A stretch of DNA of 64,000 nucleotides from Acanthopleuribacter pedis (GTDB lineage: Bacteria; Acidobacteriota; Holophagae; Acanthopleuribacterales; Acanthopleuribacteraceae). Shown piece by piece: positions 1-7,778 of this stretch; positions within the stretch are counted from its first letter, which is position 1; each line of letters starts with the position of its first letter. The position numbers were made by a program, and so were the translations under genes. The DNA lies in NCBI RefSeq assembly GCF_017377855.1, contig NZ_JAFREP010000032.1, forward strand, positions 1 to 64,000. The letters run 5' to 3'. The notes below the pieces were generated by a model. That model had not been told where the DNA came from. It did not search any database and was given only the letters and a program-made list of their open reading frames with translations.

Positions 1-153
1 CACCGAATCGGCGGGTGACAGGGTACCGGCCAAGGTTGCGGTCGGCGTCGCTTGATAGCGGTCATAGGGCTGCAAATCTAGGGAAATGGCTTCCTGCGCG
101 AAAGTAAACAACATGGGCACAGACAAAAAGAGAAAAAGGGCAAGGCGAGGCAT
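1..153 (-). CDS. N-terminus of a secreted protein (cut by window edge)
   Basis: Reading the minus strand from an ATG at 153 gives 51 codons that stay open to base 1, so the gene continues outside the window. The product starts MPRLALFLFLSVPMLFTFA, a typical Sec signal peptide (short basic start, hydrophobic core, likely cleavage after TFA or before QEA). A GGAG ribosome-binding site lies about 8 bases upstream of the ATG. After the signal comes a Thr/Ala/Pro-rich stretch. Nothing visible identifies the family. The protein is probably periplasmic or exported. It is a separate transcript direction-wise compatible with, but 370 bp downstream of, fmt and beyond a terminator. Confidence 0.6.
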   Translation of the reverse strand, partial: MPRLALFLFLSVPMLFTFAQEAISLDLQPYDRYQATPTATLAGTLSPADSV

Positions 154-432
154 GAAAAACTCCAGCTTGCTGTTGTGAAATAAGTAAAAAGAAAAAAAGG
201 GTGAATAGGTAAAAACGGGATAAAGTGTTTGATGTCAAGGATTCAGATGAGCAAATAACAAACTTAGCGATGATATCACATGCCGGCAAATCGCGAATCG
301 AAACGCGCACGAAACGAATGGAGCGAATAGAAGGCCTTAAGGCGTGCACCCCTGCACATGATGATCTCCACCATCGGCGAACACGCGCTTTTTTCCGTAA
401 AGGGCGTAATCCAAGCGTTTTGATCCATTAAA

Positions 433-472
433 CAAAAAACCCGCGCCGCGTGGAACACGCGAGGCGGGGTTG
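433..472 (-). terminator. Rho-independent terminator after fmt
   Basis: On the minus strand a GC-rich stem (AACCCCGCCTCGCGTG pairing with CACGCGGCGCGGGTT) with a short loop is followed by a T run. It lies about 50 bases past the fmt stop codon and would end the CNB protein-def-fmt transcript. Confidence 0.75.
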
Positions 473-478
473 CACAAG

Positions 479-518
479 GCGCTGATTCGCGCAGGAGCGC
501 GCTGATTCGCGCAGGAGC
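479..518. repeat. Perfect 20-bp tandem duplication
   Basis: Two adjacent identical copies of gcgctgattcgcgcaggagc (479-498 and 499-518) sit between the fmt stop codon and its terminator. Seen directly; probably a recent slippage duplication in the 3' untranslated region. Confidence 0.9.
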
Positions 519-523
519 GGCGG

Positions 524-1465
524 CTAATGCTGCATTTTTGCCAAGGTTTCACCCACGGTTGGTTTGTAGCCGTTGATGAAAGCATGAATGGGCATCACCT
601 TTTTGCCGGCAGGCTGCACCTCCAACACATTCAATAAGGTGTTGTCGGCACAGGCGACGAGCATCCGTTTTTTGGTCACCTGGGCCAAGGTACCGGGTTC
701 ACCGGTCACATCCCCATCGGTGACGGGTTGCACACTGCACAACTTGAGTGGGTGATCCTGCCACTGGACGTACACATCGGGCCAACCCCGGAAGGCACGC
801 ACGGTTCGCCACACGGTTTCGGCGTTTTGTCGGCTCAGGTCGACCCAGCCCATATCTTTGGTAATGATCGGCGCGTAACAACTCGCGGCGTCGTCCTGCG
901 GGGTCGGCTCCATACCTTTGAGATCAGGCACAGTTTCGAGCAACACATCGGCGCCCATGGTTGCCAACGCCTGTTCCAAGGCTTCGCGGGTGATGGTGTC
1001 GTCGATGTCCATCGCGGCTTCGCGGTAAACGGGGCCGGTATCCAAGCCGGCCTCCATGCGCATGATGCCGACGCCGGTGCGCGGATCCCCGTAAAGGAGC
1101 GCGTGGTGAATGGGCGAGGCGCCGCGCCAACGGGGCAACAAGGAAGCGTGAATGTTGACGCAGTCGATGGTGGGTATGTCCAGGATGGATTGGGGTAAAA
1201 TCTGCCCAAAGGCGGCGACCACAATTAAATCGGGCGCCAAATCCCGCAGCAACTGGACCCATTTTTTGGCGCGAATGCGTTTGGGTTGATGGACCTCAAT
1301 CCCCAGTTCCAACGCGGCCTGCTTGACGGGACAAGCGACGGGTTTGCGGGAACGGGCCTTGGGTCGGTCGGGCTGACAAAAAACAGCGCTCACCCCATAA
1401 CGGTCGGCGAGCGCGCGTAAAGCGGGAACCGCGAAATCCGGGGTTCCCATGTAAACAATTTTCAT
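524..1465 (-). CDS. fmt: Methionyl-tRNA formyltransferase
   Basis: This cytoplasmic enzyme formylates Met-tRNA(fMet) with 10-formyltetrahydrofolate to make the initiator tRNA. The 313-residue length is normal for the family. The N-terminal Rossmann-type domain carries the signature around residues 102-120 (NIHASLLPRWRGASPIH), with the catalytic Asn104 and His106, and the conserved Asp142 in LDTGPVY. The C-terminal OB-like domain follows from about residue 205. The ATG overlaps the def stop codon by 4 bases (ATGA), so the two are translationally coupled, the classic def-fmt pairing in which formylation and deformylation genes are co-expressed. A terminator follows. Assignment is secure. Confidence 0.97.
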   Translation of the reverse strand: MKIVYMGTPDFAVPALRALADRYGVSAVFCQPDRPKARSRKPVACPVKQAALELGIEVHQPKRIRAKKWVQLLRDLAPDLIVVAAFGQILPQSILDIPTIDCVNIHASLLPRWRGASPIHHALLYGDPRTGVGIMRMEAGLDTGPVYREAAMDIDDTITREALEQALATMGADVLLETVPDLKGMEPTPQDDAASCYAPIITKDMGWVDLSRQNAETVWRTVRAFRGWPDVYVQWQDHPLKLCSVQPVTDGDVTGEPGTLAQVTKKRMLVACADNTLLNVLEVQPAGKKVMPIHAFINGYKPTVGETLAKMQH

Positions 1466-1974
1466 GAATTCCAGGTACCAGCCTTGACGCGTTTGCTGAC
1501 TTTTTTCTTGATCATGTTGCGTTTCAAGTTGGAAACGCGTTCCGTGAAAAGAACCCCATTCAGGTGGTCGATTTCGTGCAGGAAGGCACGGGCCAGGAAG
1601 CCCTCGGCTTCGAGCTCAACCGTGGTGCCCGCAATGTTTTGCGCGCGAACCTTCACGGAATTGGGGCGTTCGACCACGGTAATGATGTCGGGGAAACTGA
1701 GGCAACCTTCCTCCCCCTTTTGGGACCCGTCCACCTCGAGAATTTCGGGGTTGATCAAGACAAAGAGATCGTCGGGATTTTCACCGACAGAGAGGTCGAT
1801 AATGCAGACCTGTTTGCTGACGCCTACTTGGGGCGCGGCCAAACCGACGCCGTGGGCCTTGATCATGGTTTGGTGCATGTCGGCCACAAAACGCGCCAGT
1901 TCTTCATCAAAAACGGTAACCGGCTCTGCTACCTTCTCTAATACGGGGTCGCCGTAAACGACAATTTCCGCCAT
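1462..1974 (-). CDS. def: Peptide deformylase
   Basis: This metalloenzyme removes the N-formyl group from nascent proteins at the ribosome. All three family motifs are present in the 170 residues: GVGLAAPQ (42-49), EGCLS (89-93, with metal ligand Cys91) and HEIDH (133-137, metal ligands His133 and His137, catalytic Glu134). The ATG at 1974 has a strong GGAGGA ribosome-binding site 7 bases upstream. It sits 15 bp after the stop of the CNB-domain gene and overlaps fmt by 4 bp, so a three-gene operon is likely. Length and motifs fit type I bacterial PDF. Confidence 0.97.
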   Translation of the reverse strand: MAEIVVYGDPVLEKVAEPVTVFDEELARFVADMHQTMIKAHGVGLAAPQVGVSKQVCIIDLSVGENPDDLFVLINPEILEVDGSQKGEEGCLSFPDIITVVERPNSVKVRAQNIAGTTVELEAEGFLARAFLHEIDHLNGVLFTERVSNLKRNMIKKKVSKRVKAGTWNS

Positions 1975-1989
1975 GTTTTTGTCCTCCGA

Positions 1990-3873
1990 TTACGCTTGCG
2001 TTTGTTCCTGACGGCTGAAACGCGAGGCGTTTTGACTCACCCTAGTATAGTAAATTGACTTGATCGATTCCATAACCGAGGGATGATCCTTGGTGAGTTG
2101 CTTCAAATCCGCGTCGGAGAGAATCAAGCAAGTGGTCGGTTCGTCGGCACGCACGGAAGCGTTGCGCGGGGCGCCGGTCAGCAGCGAAGCCTCGCCGACA
2201 AAGTCGCCTTCGCCGAGTTCGGCTACTTTGACCAAATCGCCGTCTTGTTCGATTTCGACGGCCACGCGCCCCTCGGAAAGCAGGAACATCTCCCCGCCGG
2301 GATCACCTTGACGCATCAGGAATTCACCAGGCTCGTAGTCGCGCATGTCCAGGGCAATGACAAAAGCGGTAAAAACTTCTTTCGGCATGGTGCGGAACAA
2401 AGCCCAGTGTCGTTGGTTCTCCTCTTCCGAGGCACTGTCGAACGGGTTGACAAAATCCTCGTCGTCATCGTCGAGGAAATGAATTTCGCTGGTCATACTG
2501 AGGTCGGTTGCATCGTCTTCACCCGCGAGTGGTTTCGGTTCAGGCGCCGGGGTGGCCGCAACCGGTTCGGGTTCAGGCGCCGGGGTGGCCGCAACCGGTT
2601 CGGGTTCAGGCGCGGGCGCGGCAGCCGCGGGTTCGGGTTCAGGCGCGGGTTCCGGCTCGGGCGCGGGTTCCGGCGAGGCGGCGGGGCCCAGGTTCCCAAA
2701 CAAACCACCGTCATCATCACCATCATCGCCCCCAAACAACGAATCCAAGGCGTCGTCGACGGATTCAAAAGAGGAGTCGACCTTTTTGGCCACGGGCGTC
2801 TCCTCAATGGCGGCTTTAAAGACCATGCGGTTACCGGAGTCATCGATGTCGGTGGGTTCGTATGCGGCACGAGCGGCATGAAGCTGCCCGGTATCGGCGT
2901 CCTTGTCGGCCAGTGCCGCTTTAAAGGCTTCGACCCCGGCCATGGTGCGCGCTTTCTCGTCGGGCGGCACTTCGCTGCTTACGGCGGCCTCGGATTCGGC
3001 GGCCGTCGCTGCCGGCGTTTGATCGTCGAGAGAAAAGTCGGGCTGTTGGGCGGCGAGCGCTTCGGCTTGGGGATCGTCCTCGTCGTCGTCGCGGGTAAAG
3101 CCGTAAGGATCCTCGTATTCGTCCATTTCGGGAATCACGGGGCCGGTCAAGCGCTCGGGGGGGCCGTCAGAGGCCCCGTCGGCTTCAGCCGGCGCAAAGT
3201 CCAGTGACAGATTGGGTTCCTCAAAAGCGGGAACATCGACATCGTCGGCCGCGGGATCGAAGGAAGCATCGGCCTCGCTATCCAAAAAGCTCATATCGAT
3301 GTCCACCTGATCGGCGCTGCCGGAAACGTCGAGCGCGCTATCGGAACCACCCTGCAGGTCGGTTTCGCCGGGTAAAGCGTCCCCCAAATCAGGGGTATCG
3401 ATGCGAGCGTCGCCGGCATCCTCGGCCAACCCCGCTTCGTAGGCCCGACGCGCGGCCTCAACGGTTTCGGGATCAACGGCACCACTGGCGGCTTCTTCTT
3501 CCCAGCGGTTGATTTTGCGCAAAAAACGCTCGTCAATCATGAACTTGGGGACTTTGTCATTATAGGAGGCCAGTTTGTCGAGAATGACCTGGTCGTCGGG
3601 GAATAAATTAAGCGCTTTCTTGAAGGCGGCCACACTTTTATTAAAAAAACCGGCATCACCATAGTGTTCGCCCACGCGGATATAAGTAGCTTTGGCGTCT
3701 TCCAGCTTCCCCATTTTCGTTTGCACATTGGCGAGTTGCATCAACAAGGCGGGGTCGGTTTGCTTCTTGTCTTTAATCAGCGCCTTGAAACCTTTGAGGG
3801 CACCCTTGAGATCACCGGCCACCAATAATTCCTGCGGTGTTTTCTTTTTACCAAATAATTTCCAGAATGCCAC
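1990..3873 (-). CDS. TPR and cyclic-nucleotide-binding-domain protein with Pro/Glu-rich linker
   Basis: A 627-residue, probably cytoplasmic protein with no membrane segment. Residues 1-110 are TPR-like helices (gene-dosage style repeats with KATYIRVGEHY). Residues about 150-490 are acidic, low-complexity and rich in Ala/Pro/Asp, including 11-residue PAPEPEPVAAT repeats. Residues about 495-610 form a cNMP-binding/Crp-like sensory fold (GEFLMRQGDPGGEMFLLSEG and GDFVGEASLLTGAPRNASV). There is no HTH, so it is not a classical transcription factor. The GTG start has an AGGAGG site 5 bases upstream. It lies 15 bp upstream of def on the same strand and is probably co-transcribed. Role unknown; inferred to be a regulatory scaffold responding to a nucleotide. 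Confidence 0.75.
   Translation of the reverse strand: MAFWKLFGKKKTPQELLVAGDLKGALKGFKALIKDKKQTDPALLMQLANVQTKMGKLEDAKATYIRVGEHYGDAGFFNKSVAAFKKALNLFPDDQVILDKLASYNDKVPKFMIDERFLRKINRWEEEAASGAVDPETVEAARRAYEAGLAEDAGDARIDTPDLGDALPGETDLQGGSDSALDVSGSADQVDIDMSFLDSEADASFDPAADDVDVPAFEEPNLSLDFAPAEADGASDGPPERLTGPVIPEMDEYEDPYGFTRDDDEDDPQAEALAAQQPDFSLDDQTPAATAAESEAAVSSEVPPDEKARTMAGVEAFKAALADKDADTGQLHAARAAYEPTDIDDSGNRMVFKAAIEETPVAKKVDSSFESVDDALDSLFGGDDGDDDGGLFGNLGPAASPEPAPEPEPAPEPEPAAAAPAPEPEPVAATPAPEPEPVAATPAPEPKPLAGEDDATDLSMTSEIHFLDDDDEDFVNPFDSASEEENQRHWALFRTMPKEVFTAFVIALDMRDYEPGEFLMRQGDPGGEMFLLSEGRVAVEIEQDGDLVKVAELGEGDFVGEASLLTGAPRNASVRADEPTTCLILSDADLKQLTKDHPSVMESIKSIYYTRVSQNASRFSRQEQTQA
2541..2672 (-). repeat. 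33-bp in-frame repeat encoding PAPEPEPVAAT
   Basis: A 33-bp unit is present at 2541 and 2574 almost identically and decays into shorter (Pro-Glu)-rich repeats up to about 2672. The reading frame is kept (11 codons), so this is an expandable disordered linker inside the CNB-domain protein. Confidence 0.85.
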
Positions 3874-4130
3874 GCCGCCTCCTAATCAAGGCCAAAACTA
3901 AAACAAATCGGGATTCTAAATCATTCCAAATCCGTGCTGCAACGTGTTCGATCACAAAGTCACGGAAGCCCGGCCACGTCAAGGGGCTGTCCCCTCGGAT
4001 AACAACAGACATTTAACCACAACCCGTAATTACGACCCAGCAAAAGCCTTGGTTCTGATGTTTCGGGTACCCATATTTTTTTAGAAGCCGCGCGCAAACC
4101 GGCTCACGGGCGGAATTAGATTGAGGTAAT
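3874..4130. other. Intergenic region upstream of the CNB-domain gene
   Basis: AT-richer DNA with no supported gene. It should contain the promoter for the CNB-def-fmt operon (minus strand), but no convincing sigma-70 pair was picked out. The gap continues into the palindromic element that starts at 4131. Confidence 0.4.
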
Positions 4131-4357
4131 TTAACCTAAATTGAGCGATTCTTGGCGGCGCACTTGCACAAGGTTCGGCGCGTCCTGCGCCAAGCGTTGG
4201 GCTGCAGGTGCAGTAAAAATGCGCGACGTACCTTCCAGGTACGCGTCGTGCGCGACCCCGGTCCGCTTTTTACAACACCTTTCGCGCCAACCCTCGGCGC
4301 GTCCTGCGCCGATACTTGCACAATTGCATCCACCCGAATCGCACACTTTAGGTTTAA
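4131..4357. repeat. Long imperfect palindrome, copy A (MITE-like element)
   Basis: The outer ends read ttaacctaaa at 4131-4140 and tttaggtttaa at 4347-4357, an inverted pair. Moving inward the arms keep matching: gcgcgtcctgcgcc on the left against its near complement on the right, and taaaaatgcgcg against the complement of ccgcttttta. The whole 227 bp could fold as one long hairpin. The core 4239-4271 matches 48975-49007 at 31 of 33 bases. The right end overlaps the stop codon of the neighbouring hydrolase (TAA at 4354-4356). No transposase is encoded. Read as a non-autonomous mobile palindrome; this is inference. Confidence 0.7.
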
Positions 4358-5130
4358 GCTAGCGTGGCCACGAAACGGTCAATAAGTTCCACGAATTGTT
4401 CGGGTTCCTCGAGCGGCAAGGTATGTCCGGTCTCGGGCACGGAGGCTTCACTTGAGCCGGGTAGCCAGGAAACCAGGTCGTGGTGATCGGAGCGCCGAAC
4501 CAAGGGGTCTTCATCACCGCGCAGCACGAGGGCGGGAAGATCAATACGAACGGCGTCTTCCTCGGAGGGCGGGTAACGCAACATGCCCTCGAACAGGGCC
4601 TTCAAACCTTCCTCGCTGTTCCGTGAAACGGTCCCTTTAACAATCAGCTCCCAATCCTCGAAACGTTCCAGGATCTTGCGACCCACGATGGTCGGCATGC
4701 TGGTCCACGCCATGGCGCTAATGCCGCCGCGTTTGAGGGACTCGTACCAAGAGCGAACATAAGCACGGCGCAAGACGGTTTGTTTGGCGCCGGTACTGAC
4801 CAGTACCAGACCGGAAAAACGATCGCCGATCTCGGCGGCGGCGCGCAAGGCAATGCGCCCGCCGTGAGAAAACCCCATCAGCACGGGTTGATCGGCACCG
4901 CTGCGATCCAAAACGGTGGTTAAGTCGGCGACATGATCATCGATGTGGTACGGCTTGGGGCCCATGGGCGAACGACCGGTTCCACGCGCGTCAAATAGAA
5001 TCCAGCGGTAGGCGGTAAAACGGCGGGCGATGCCGCGCCAATTGGCACAAGTCTGACTTAACCCGTTGCAAATCAGGATGTCGCGATCCCCTTCGCCGTG
5101 TACTTCGTAATGGATGGTCGGTGCCGTCAA
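4354..5130 (-). CDS. Alpha/beta-fold hydrolase
   Basis: A 258-residue cytoplasmic hydrolase of the alpha/beta superfamily; substrate unknown. The nucleophile elbow is GFSHGG (Ser88), the acid is probably Asp208 in LRGDEDPL and the general base His236 in ETGHTLPLE. The FDARGTGRS stretch near residue 47 is typical of the family. A TTG start at 5130 is chosen because GGAGGG sits just upstream and the fold begins there. An upstream ATG at 5301 would add 57 residues encoded partly by a dispersed repeat (5247-5309) and is unlikely. The stop codon lies inside the palindromic element. It could be an esterase, a haloperoxidase-like enzyme or a 3-oxoadipate enol-lactonase relative. Confidence 0.85.
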   Translation of the reverse strand: MTAPTIHYEVHGEGDRDILICNGLSQTCANWRGIARRFTAYRWILFDARGTGRSPMGPKPYHIDDHVADLTTVLDRSGADQPVLMGFSHGGRIALRAAAEIGDRFSGLVLVSTGAKQTVLRRAYVRSWYESLKRGGISAMAWTSMPTIVGRKILERFEDWELIVKGTVSRNSEEGLKALFEGMLRYPPSEEDAVRIDLPALVLRGDEDPLVRRSDHHDLVSWLPGSSEASVPETGHTLPLEEPEQFVELIDRFVATLA

Positions 5131-5209
5131 AGCCCCCTCCTGTTGCTGGATGTTTTGGATTTTATGGGTTTGTAGGTAACGCCGGTTTTGGCGCGGCTTG
5201 GGTTTGGTT

Positions 5210-5309
5210 TCATTATTTCTTAGGAATGCAGGATGAAGGGTAGATACGGATTGGCCGCCACACCCTTTTTTGCCCTTTCCCGTCCGCGGATAAGCTGTCA
5301 CTTCGTTTA
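5210..5309 (-). repeat. ~97-bp dispersed repeat, copy 1
   Basis: Read on the minus strand, this begins cgaagtgacagctt, continues through atccgcggacgggaa, and ends tcctaagaaataatga. It aligns over its full length with 16413-16509 on the plus strand. The last 16 bases (5210-5225) match 16494-16509 exactly in reverse complement. It overlaps the rejected N-terminal extension of the hydrolase. Confidence 0.75.
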
Positions 5310-5359
5310 AGGAAAGGGGATGTTTTGGCTATGGTGGGAAGTACCCTAAATGGAGGATG

Positions 5360-5423
5360 CGGATTGGCCGCCACGCCCGCTTTTTCCGGTTCCCGTCCGC
5401 GGATAAGCTGTCACTTCGCTTTA
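5360..5423 (-). repeat. ~97-bp dispersed repeat, copy 2 (partial)
   Basis: A second copy 113 bp from the first, sharing cggattggccgccac and cccgtccgcggataagctgt in direct orientation with copy 1. The distal end (the aagaaataatga side) is not conserved. Copies 1 and 2 together fill most of the 371-bp gap between the hydrolase and ccmD; nothing else is seen there. Confidence 0.75.
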
Positions 5424-5501
5424 GAAGCGGCCACCTACATTGCAATCTTTGCTTCCACGACGAAGAGATGGGAGAAGCGGCCGGTTTGCCAAGCAAGGGC
5501 G

Positions 5502-5672
5502 CTAATCCTCGATGGACACGCCTTGCTTGCGCAGCCGGGTTTCGAAATCTTTGACCTGGTCTTTGAGTTCCTGGTTTCTTTTGGACAGAATGAGCACATA
5601 AGCGCTCACCATGATCCAAACCAGCGTGTAAGCGGCAACGAGGTAGAACATGTGATTGCTCGATGATTCCAT
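5502..5672 (-). CDS. ccmD: CcmD-like small membrane protein
   Basis: A 56-residue protein with one transmembrane helix (about residues 8-28, FYLVAAYTLVWIMVSAYVLI) followed by a charged helix, the usual CcmD plan. CcmD helps release holo-CcmE from the CcmABC complex. The ATG at 5672 has AAGGAG 8 bases upstream; an in-frame start further up (5714) would run into ccmC and lacks a good site. It is the last gene of the ccm operon, 28 bp after ccmC. Family membership rests on size, topology and position, since CcmD sequences are weakly conserved. Confidence 0.75.
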   Translation of the reverse strand: MESSSNHMFYLVAAYTLVWIMVSAYVLILSKRNQELKDQVKDFETRLRKQGVSIED

Positions 5673-5700
5673 GGGAACAACTCCTTGGTAAGCGTGGTGG

Positions 5701-6393
5701 TTAAAAACCTTCAAGGCGCAGCAAACGGCCGCGTAACTTCTTGAGACGGTCTTTGGTCAGCATTTGTTGGACGCCCAAACGCCACAGGTAGATATAAAGC
5801 AAGGTAAAGGCGGCAAGGGACAGGTACAAAGCGATGTTCATATTGGGATCGCGAATGCCGCTGTCGGCGTCGCCCATGATGACGGGTTTCGGGTGTTGGG
5901 TTTCGAAAATGCGGGTCGACATGTACACAAAGGGCACCATCAGGGCGCCGACAATACCCAACACGGCACTGACGCGCGGGCGCTTTGATTCGTCGTCGAT
6001 GTAGTTGCGCAGGTTGACGTAGAAGAAAAAGACGAGCCAAAGCACCAAGGTACTGGTAAGGCGGGCGTCCCAAGCCCAATAAACACCCCAGGTCGGCTTG
6101 GCCCAAACGGGGCCGGTGGTGAGGACGATGGAACAAAATACCAGGCCGATCTCGCCGCTCACCAGGGACTTGCGGTCCCAAATCAAATCGCGGCTCACGA
6201 GGTAACGAATCGATCCGTAAAGCACATAAAAAAACGCCAGAAACCCTGGCCAGATACTGCCGAGGTGGAAGTAGAAAATGCGCTGAACATCGCCCTGTAA
6301 TTTGTCGGGCGGCGCAATCGCCAGAGCCCATACCAGGGCGAGCTGCATTACCACAAACATGAGTGCAAACAGAAGCTTGTCTTTGAGGCTCAT
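5701..6393 (-). CDS. ccmC: Heme exporter protein CcmC
   Basis: A 230-residue inner-membrane protein with about six membrane helices. It presents heme to CcmE in the periplasm during cytochrome c maturation (System I). The Trp-rich heme-handling motif WGVYWAWDARLTS lies at 102-114, and the two expected external heme-ligand histidines can be placed at His43 (YFHLG) and His167 (ETQHPKP). It starts 3 bp after the ccmB stop codon and is followed by ccmD, so it is translated from the ccm operon. Length is normal for the family. Assignment is firm. Confidence 0.95.
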   Translation of the reverse strand: MSLKDKLLFALMFVVMQLALVWALAIAPPDKLQGDVQRIFYFHLGSIWPGFLAFFYVLYGSIRYLVSRDLIWDRKSLVSGEIGLVFCSIVLTTGPVWAKPTWGVYWAWDARLTSTLVLWLVFFFYVNLRNYIDDESKRPRVSAVLGIVGALMVPFVYMSTRIFETQHPKPVIMGDADSGIRDPNMNIALYLSLAAFTLLYIYLWRLGVQQMLTKDRLKKLRGRLLRLEGF

Positions 6394-6396
6394 ATG

Positions 6397-7071
6397 TTAT
6401 TCCTCGAGCAAAAAATCGTAGAGAAGAAAACCGGCGGAAAGGAAGACGACGTTCACCGCCACCAAGACCTGGAGCCAATTAGACGGTGTTTTCCCCTGAA
6501 GCGCCAGTTCGGTGGCGTTGACGGCGGCAATCAAAGTCGGCACCATCAGCGGCAACTGCACGACGGGGAACAACACATCTTTCATGCGGGTATTGGCGGT
6601 AATCACCACTACCAGGTTCCCAACGGCGGTAAAAGCAATGGTTCCCAATGCCAGCGACGTCACCAACATGCCTAAATTCTTGCTGATATCCGTGTGGTAG
6701 AACAAGACCAAAAGCGGCAAAAGCAGGAGCTCCATCACAATCAACAGCAAGGCATTGCTACACACCTTGGCCAAATACAACCAGCCCCCTTCGACGGGTG
6801 CGAGGATTAAGGCACGGTAACAGCCGTTGGCGGTTTCCGACTGATGGCTGCGGTTCAGGCCGATGGTGCCGGAAAACAGAATACACAGCCACAAGGCGCC
6901 CGAACTCATGGCTTCCAATTGGACGCCGCTGGTTTTGGAAGCGTAGAAAATGATGACGAGCAGAATCACGGAGAACAGAAAAGACGAAATGAAGATTTCC
7001 CGGGAGCGCAACTCACGACGCAGGTCCTTGCGCAAGACAGCGGAAAATACGTGGAAGACGTTGTCGCTCAC
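6397..7071 (-). CDS. ccmB: Heme exporter protein CcmB
   Basis: A 224-residue polytopic membrane subunit of the CcmABCD ABC-type complex that loads and releases holo-CcmE. It has an N-terminal cytoplasmic helix (LRKDLRRELRSRE) followed by six hydrophobic segments and the family-typical SGTIGLNRSHQSE stretch near residue 60. A GTG start at 7071 is chosen because it overlaps the ccmA stop codon (GTGA) and a GGAAGG-like site precedes it. The longer frame to 7230 would overlap ccmA extensively. It is translationally coupled to ccmA. Confidence 0.94.
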   Translation of the reverse strand: MSDNVFHVFSAVLRKDLRRELRSREIFISSFLFSVILLVIIFYASKTSGVQLEAMSSGALWLCILFSGTIGLNRSHQSETANGCYRALILAPVEGGWLYLAKVCSNALLLIVMELLLLPLLVLFYHTDISKNLGMLVTSLALGTIAFTAVGNLVVVITANTRMKDVLFPVVQLPLMVPTLIAAVNATELALQGKTPSNWLQVLVAVNVVFLSAGFLLYDFLLEE

Positions 7072-7778
7072 GCGCCTTCCTCCATGCTGGAACCTTCGCA
7101 AAAGCGGAGGTACGCCTCGTAACTCAAATCGCGTTTGTGCAGGCTGTGCAGCATGCGACCGCGGTGCAAAATCCAAAAACGGTTGGCCAATTCGTAACCG
7201 AGGCGCAAGTGGTGGGTCACCAAGATCCAACTCATTTCGGTGTTGGAAAACAGGTGTTTCATGCGTTCGACGCCGCCGCGGTCCAGACCGGAAAAAGGTT
7301 CGTCCAACAGCAAGAGTTTGGGTTGCGGCAACAGGGCGCGCGCCAAGCTGAGCCGTTGCTGCATACCGCGCGAGCAGGTGCGAAACAGCCGTTCCGCAAA
7401 ATCGGCCATGCCGACGCGCTCGAGCAATTCACCCAGTTGCGCATCGGATAGATTGCGCTGGTAAAGCCGGTTGATGAAGCGCAAATTCTCCATGGCGGTC
7501 AGGTCCGGGTAAAGCATGGGTTCGTGGGATAAGAAGGTCAGGTGGTTGCGCAGCTTTTTGGGGTTGTCGCAGGTTTCCCCGTCCAAGGAGAAGGAAATAT
7601 CGCCCGAGCTTGGCCGGCTCAGCGTCGCCAGAATGTGGAGCAAGGTTGATTTACCGGCCCCGTTATGGCCCAGAATCGAAACACGGTCACCGGGATGGAG
7701 CTGTTCACTCACCCGCCACAGGGCAATGGTTTCACCGAATTGTTTGCTGAGCTCGCTGAATCGGATCGAAAGACTCAC
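7068..7778 (-). CDS. ccmA: Heme exporter ATP-binding protein CcmA
   Basis: A 236-residue ABC ATPase that powers release of heme-loaded CcmE from CcmC. Walker A is GHNGAGKST (about 38-45), the ABC signature is the variant CSRGMQQR, Walker B is LLLLDEP, with a D-loop SGLD and switch His in VTHH. The GTG start at 7778 overlaps the stop codon of the upstream CcmI-like gene by 4 bases (GTGA), the same coupling style as ccmB. The size is at the upper end for CcmA (about 205-230). Confidence 0.95.
   Translation of the reverse strand: MSLSIRFSELSKQFGETIALWRVSEQLHPGDRVSILGHNGAGKSTLLHILATLSRPSSGDISFSLDGETCDNPKKLRNHLTFLSHEPMLYPDLTAMENLRFINRLYQRNLSDAQLGELLERVGMADFAERLFRTCSRGMQQRLSLARALLPQPKLLLLDEPFSGLDRGGVERMKHLFSNTEMSWILVTHHLRLGYELANRFWILHRGRMLHSLHKRDLSYEAYLRFCEGSSMEEGA

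Larger units (their letters stand above)
154..523. other. Intergenic region between fmt and the secreted protein
   Basis: This holds the fmt-side terminator (433-472) and a perfect 20-bp tandem duplication (479-518). Small open frames here lack ribosome-binding sites and protein-like composition. The AT-rich part around 180-260 probably contains the promoter of the downstream secreted-protein gene, but no clean -35/-10 pair was recognised. Confidence 0.5.

Noticed and set aside
2083..3207. 374-residue frame antisense to the CNB-domain gene
   Set aside because: Its Arg/Gly repeats are only the antisense reading of the Pro/Glu repeat.
4131..4385. Several 65-77 residue open frames on both strands
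   Set aside because: They are a by-product of the palindromic element, which reads open on both strands; Cys/Arg/Ala-rich without ribosome-binding sites.
5131..5301. 57-residue N-terminal extension of the alpha/beta hydrolase
   Set aside because: Encoded partly by a dispersed repeat; a TTG start with GGAGGG at 5130 begins exactly at the conserved fold.
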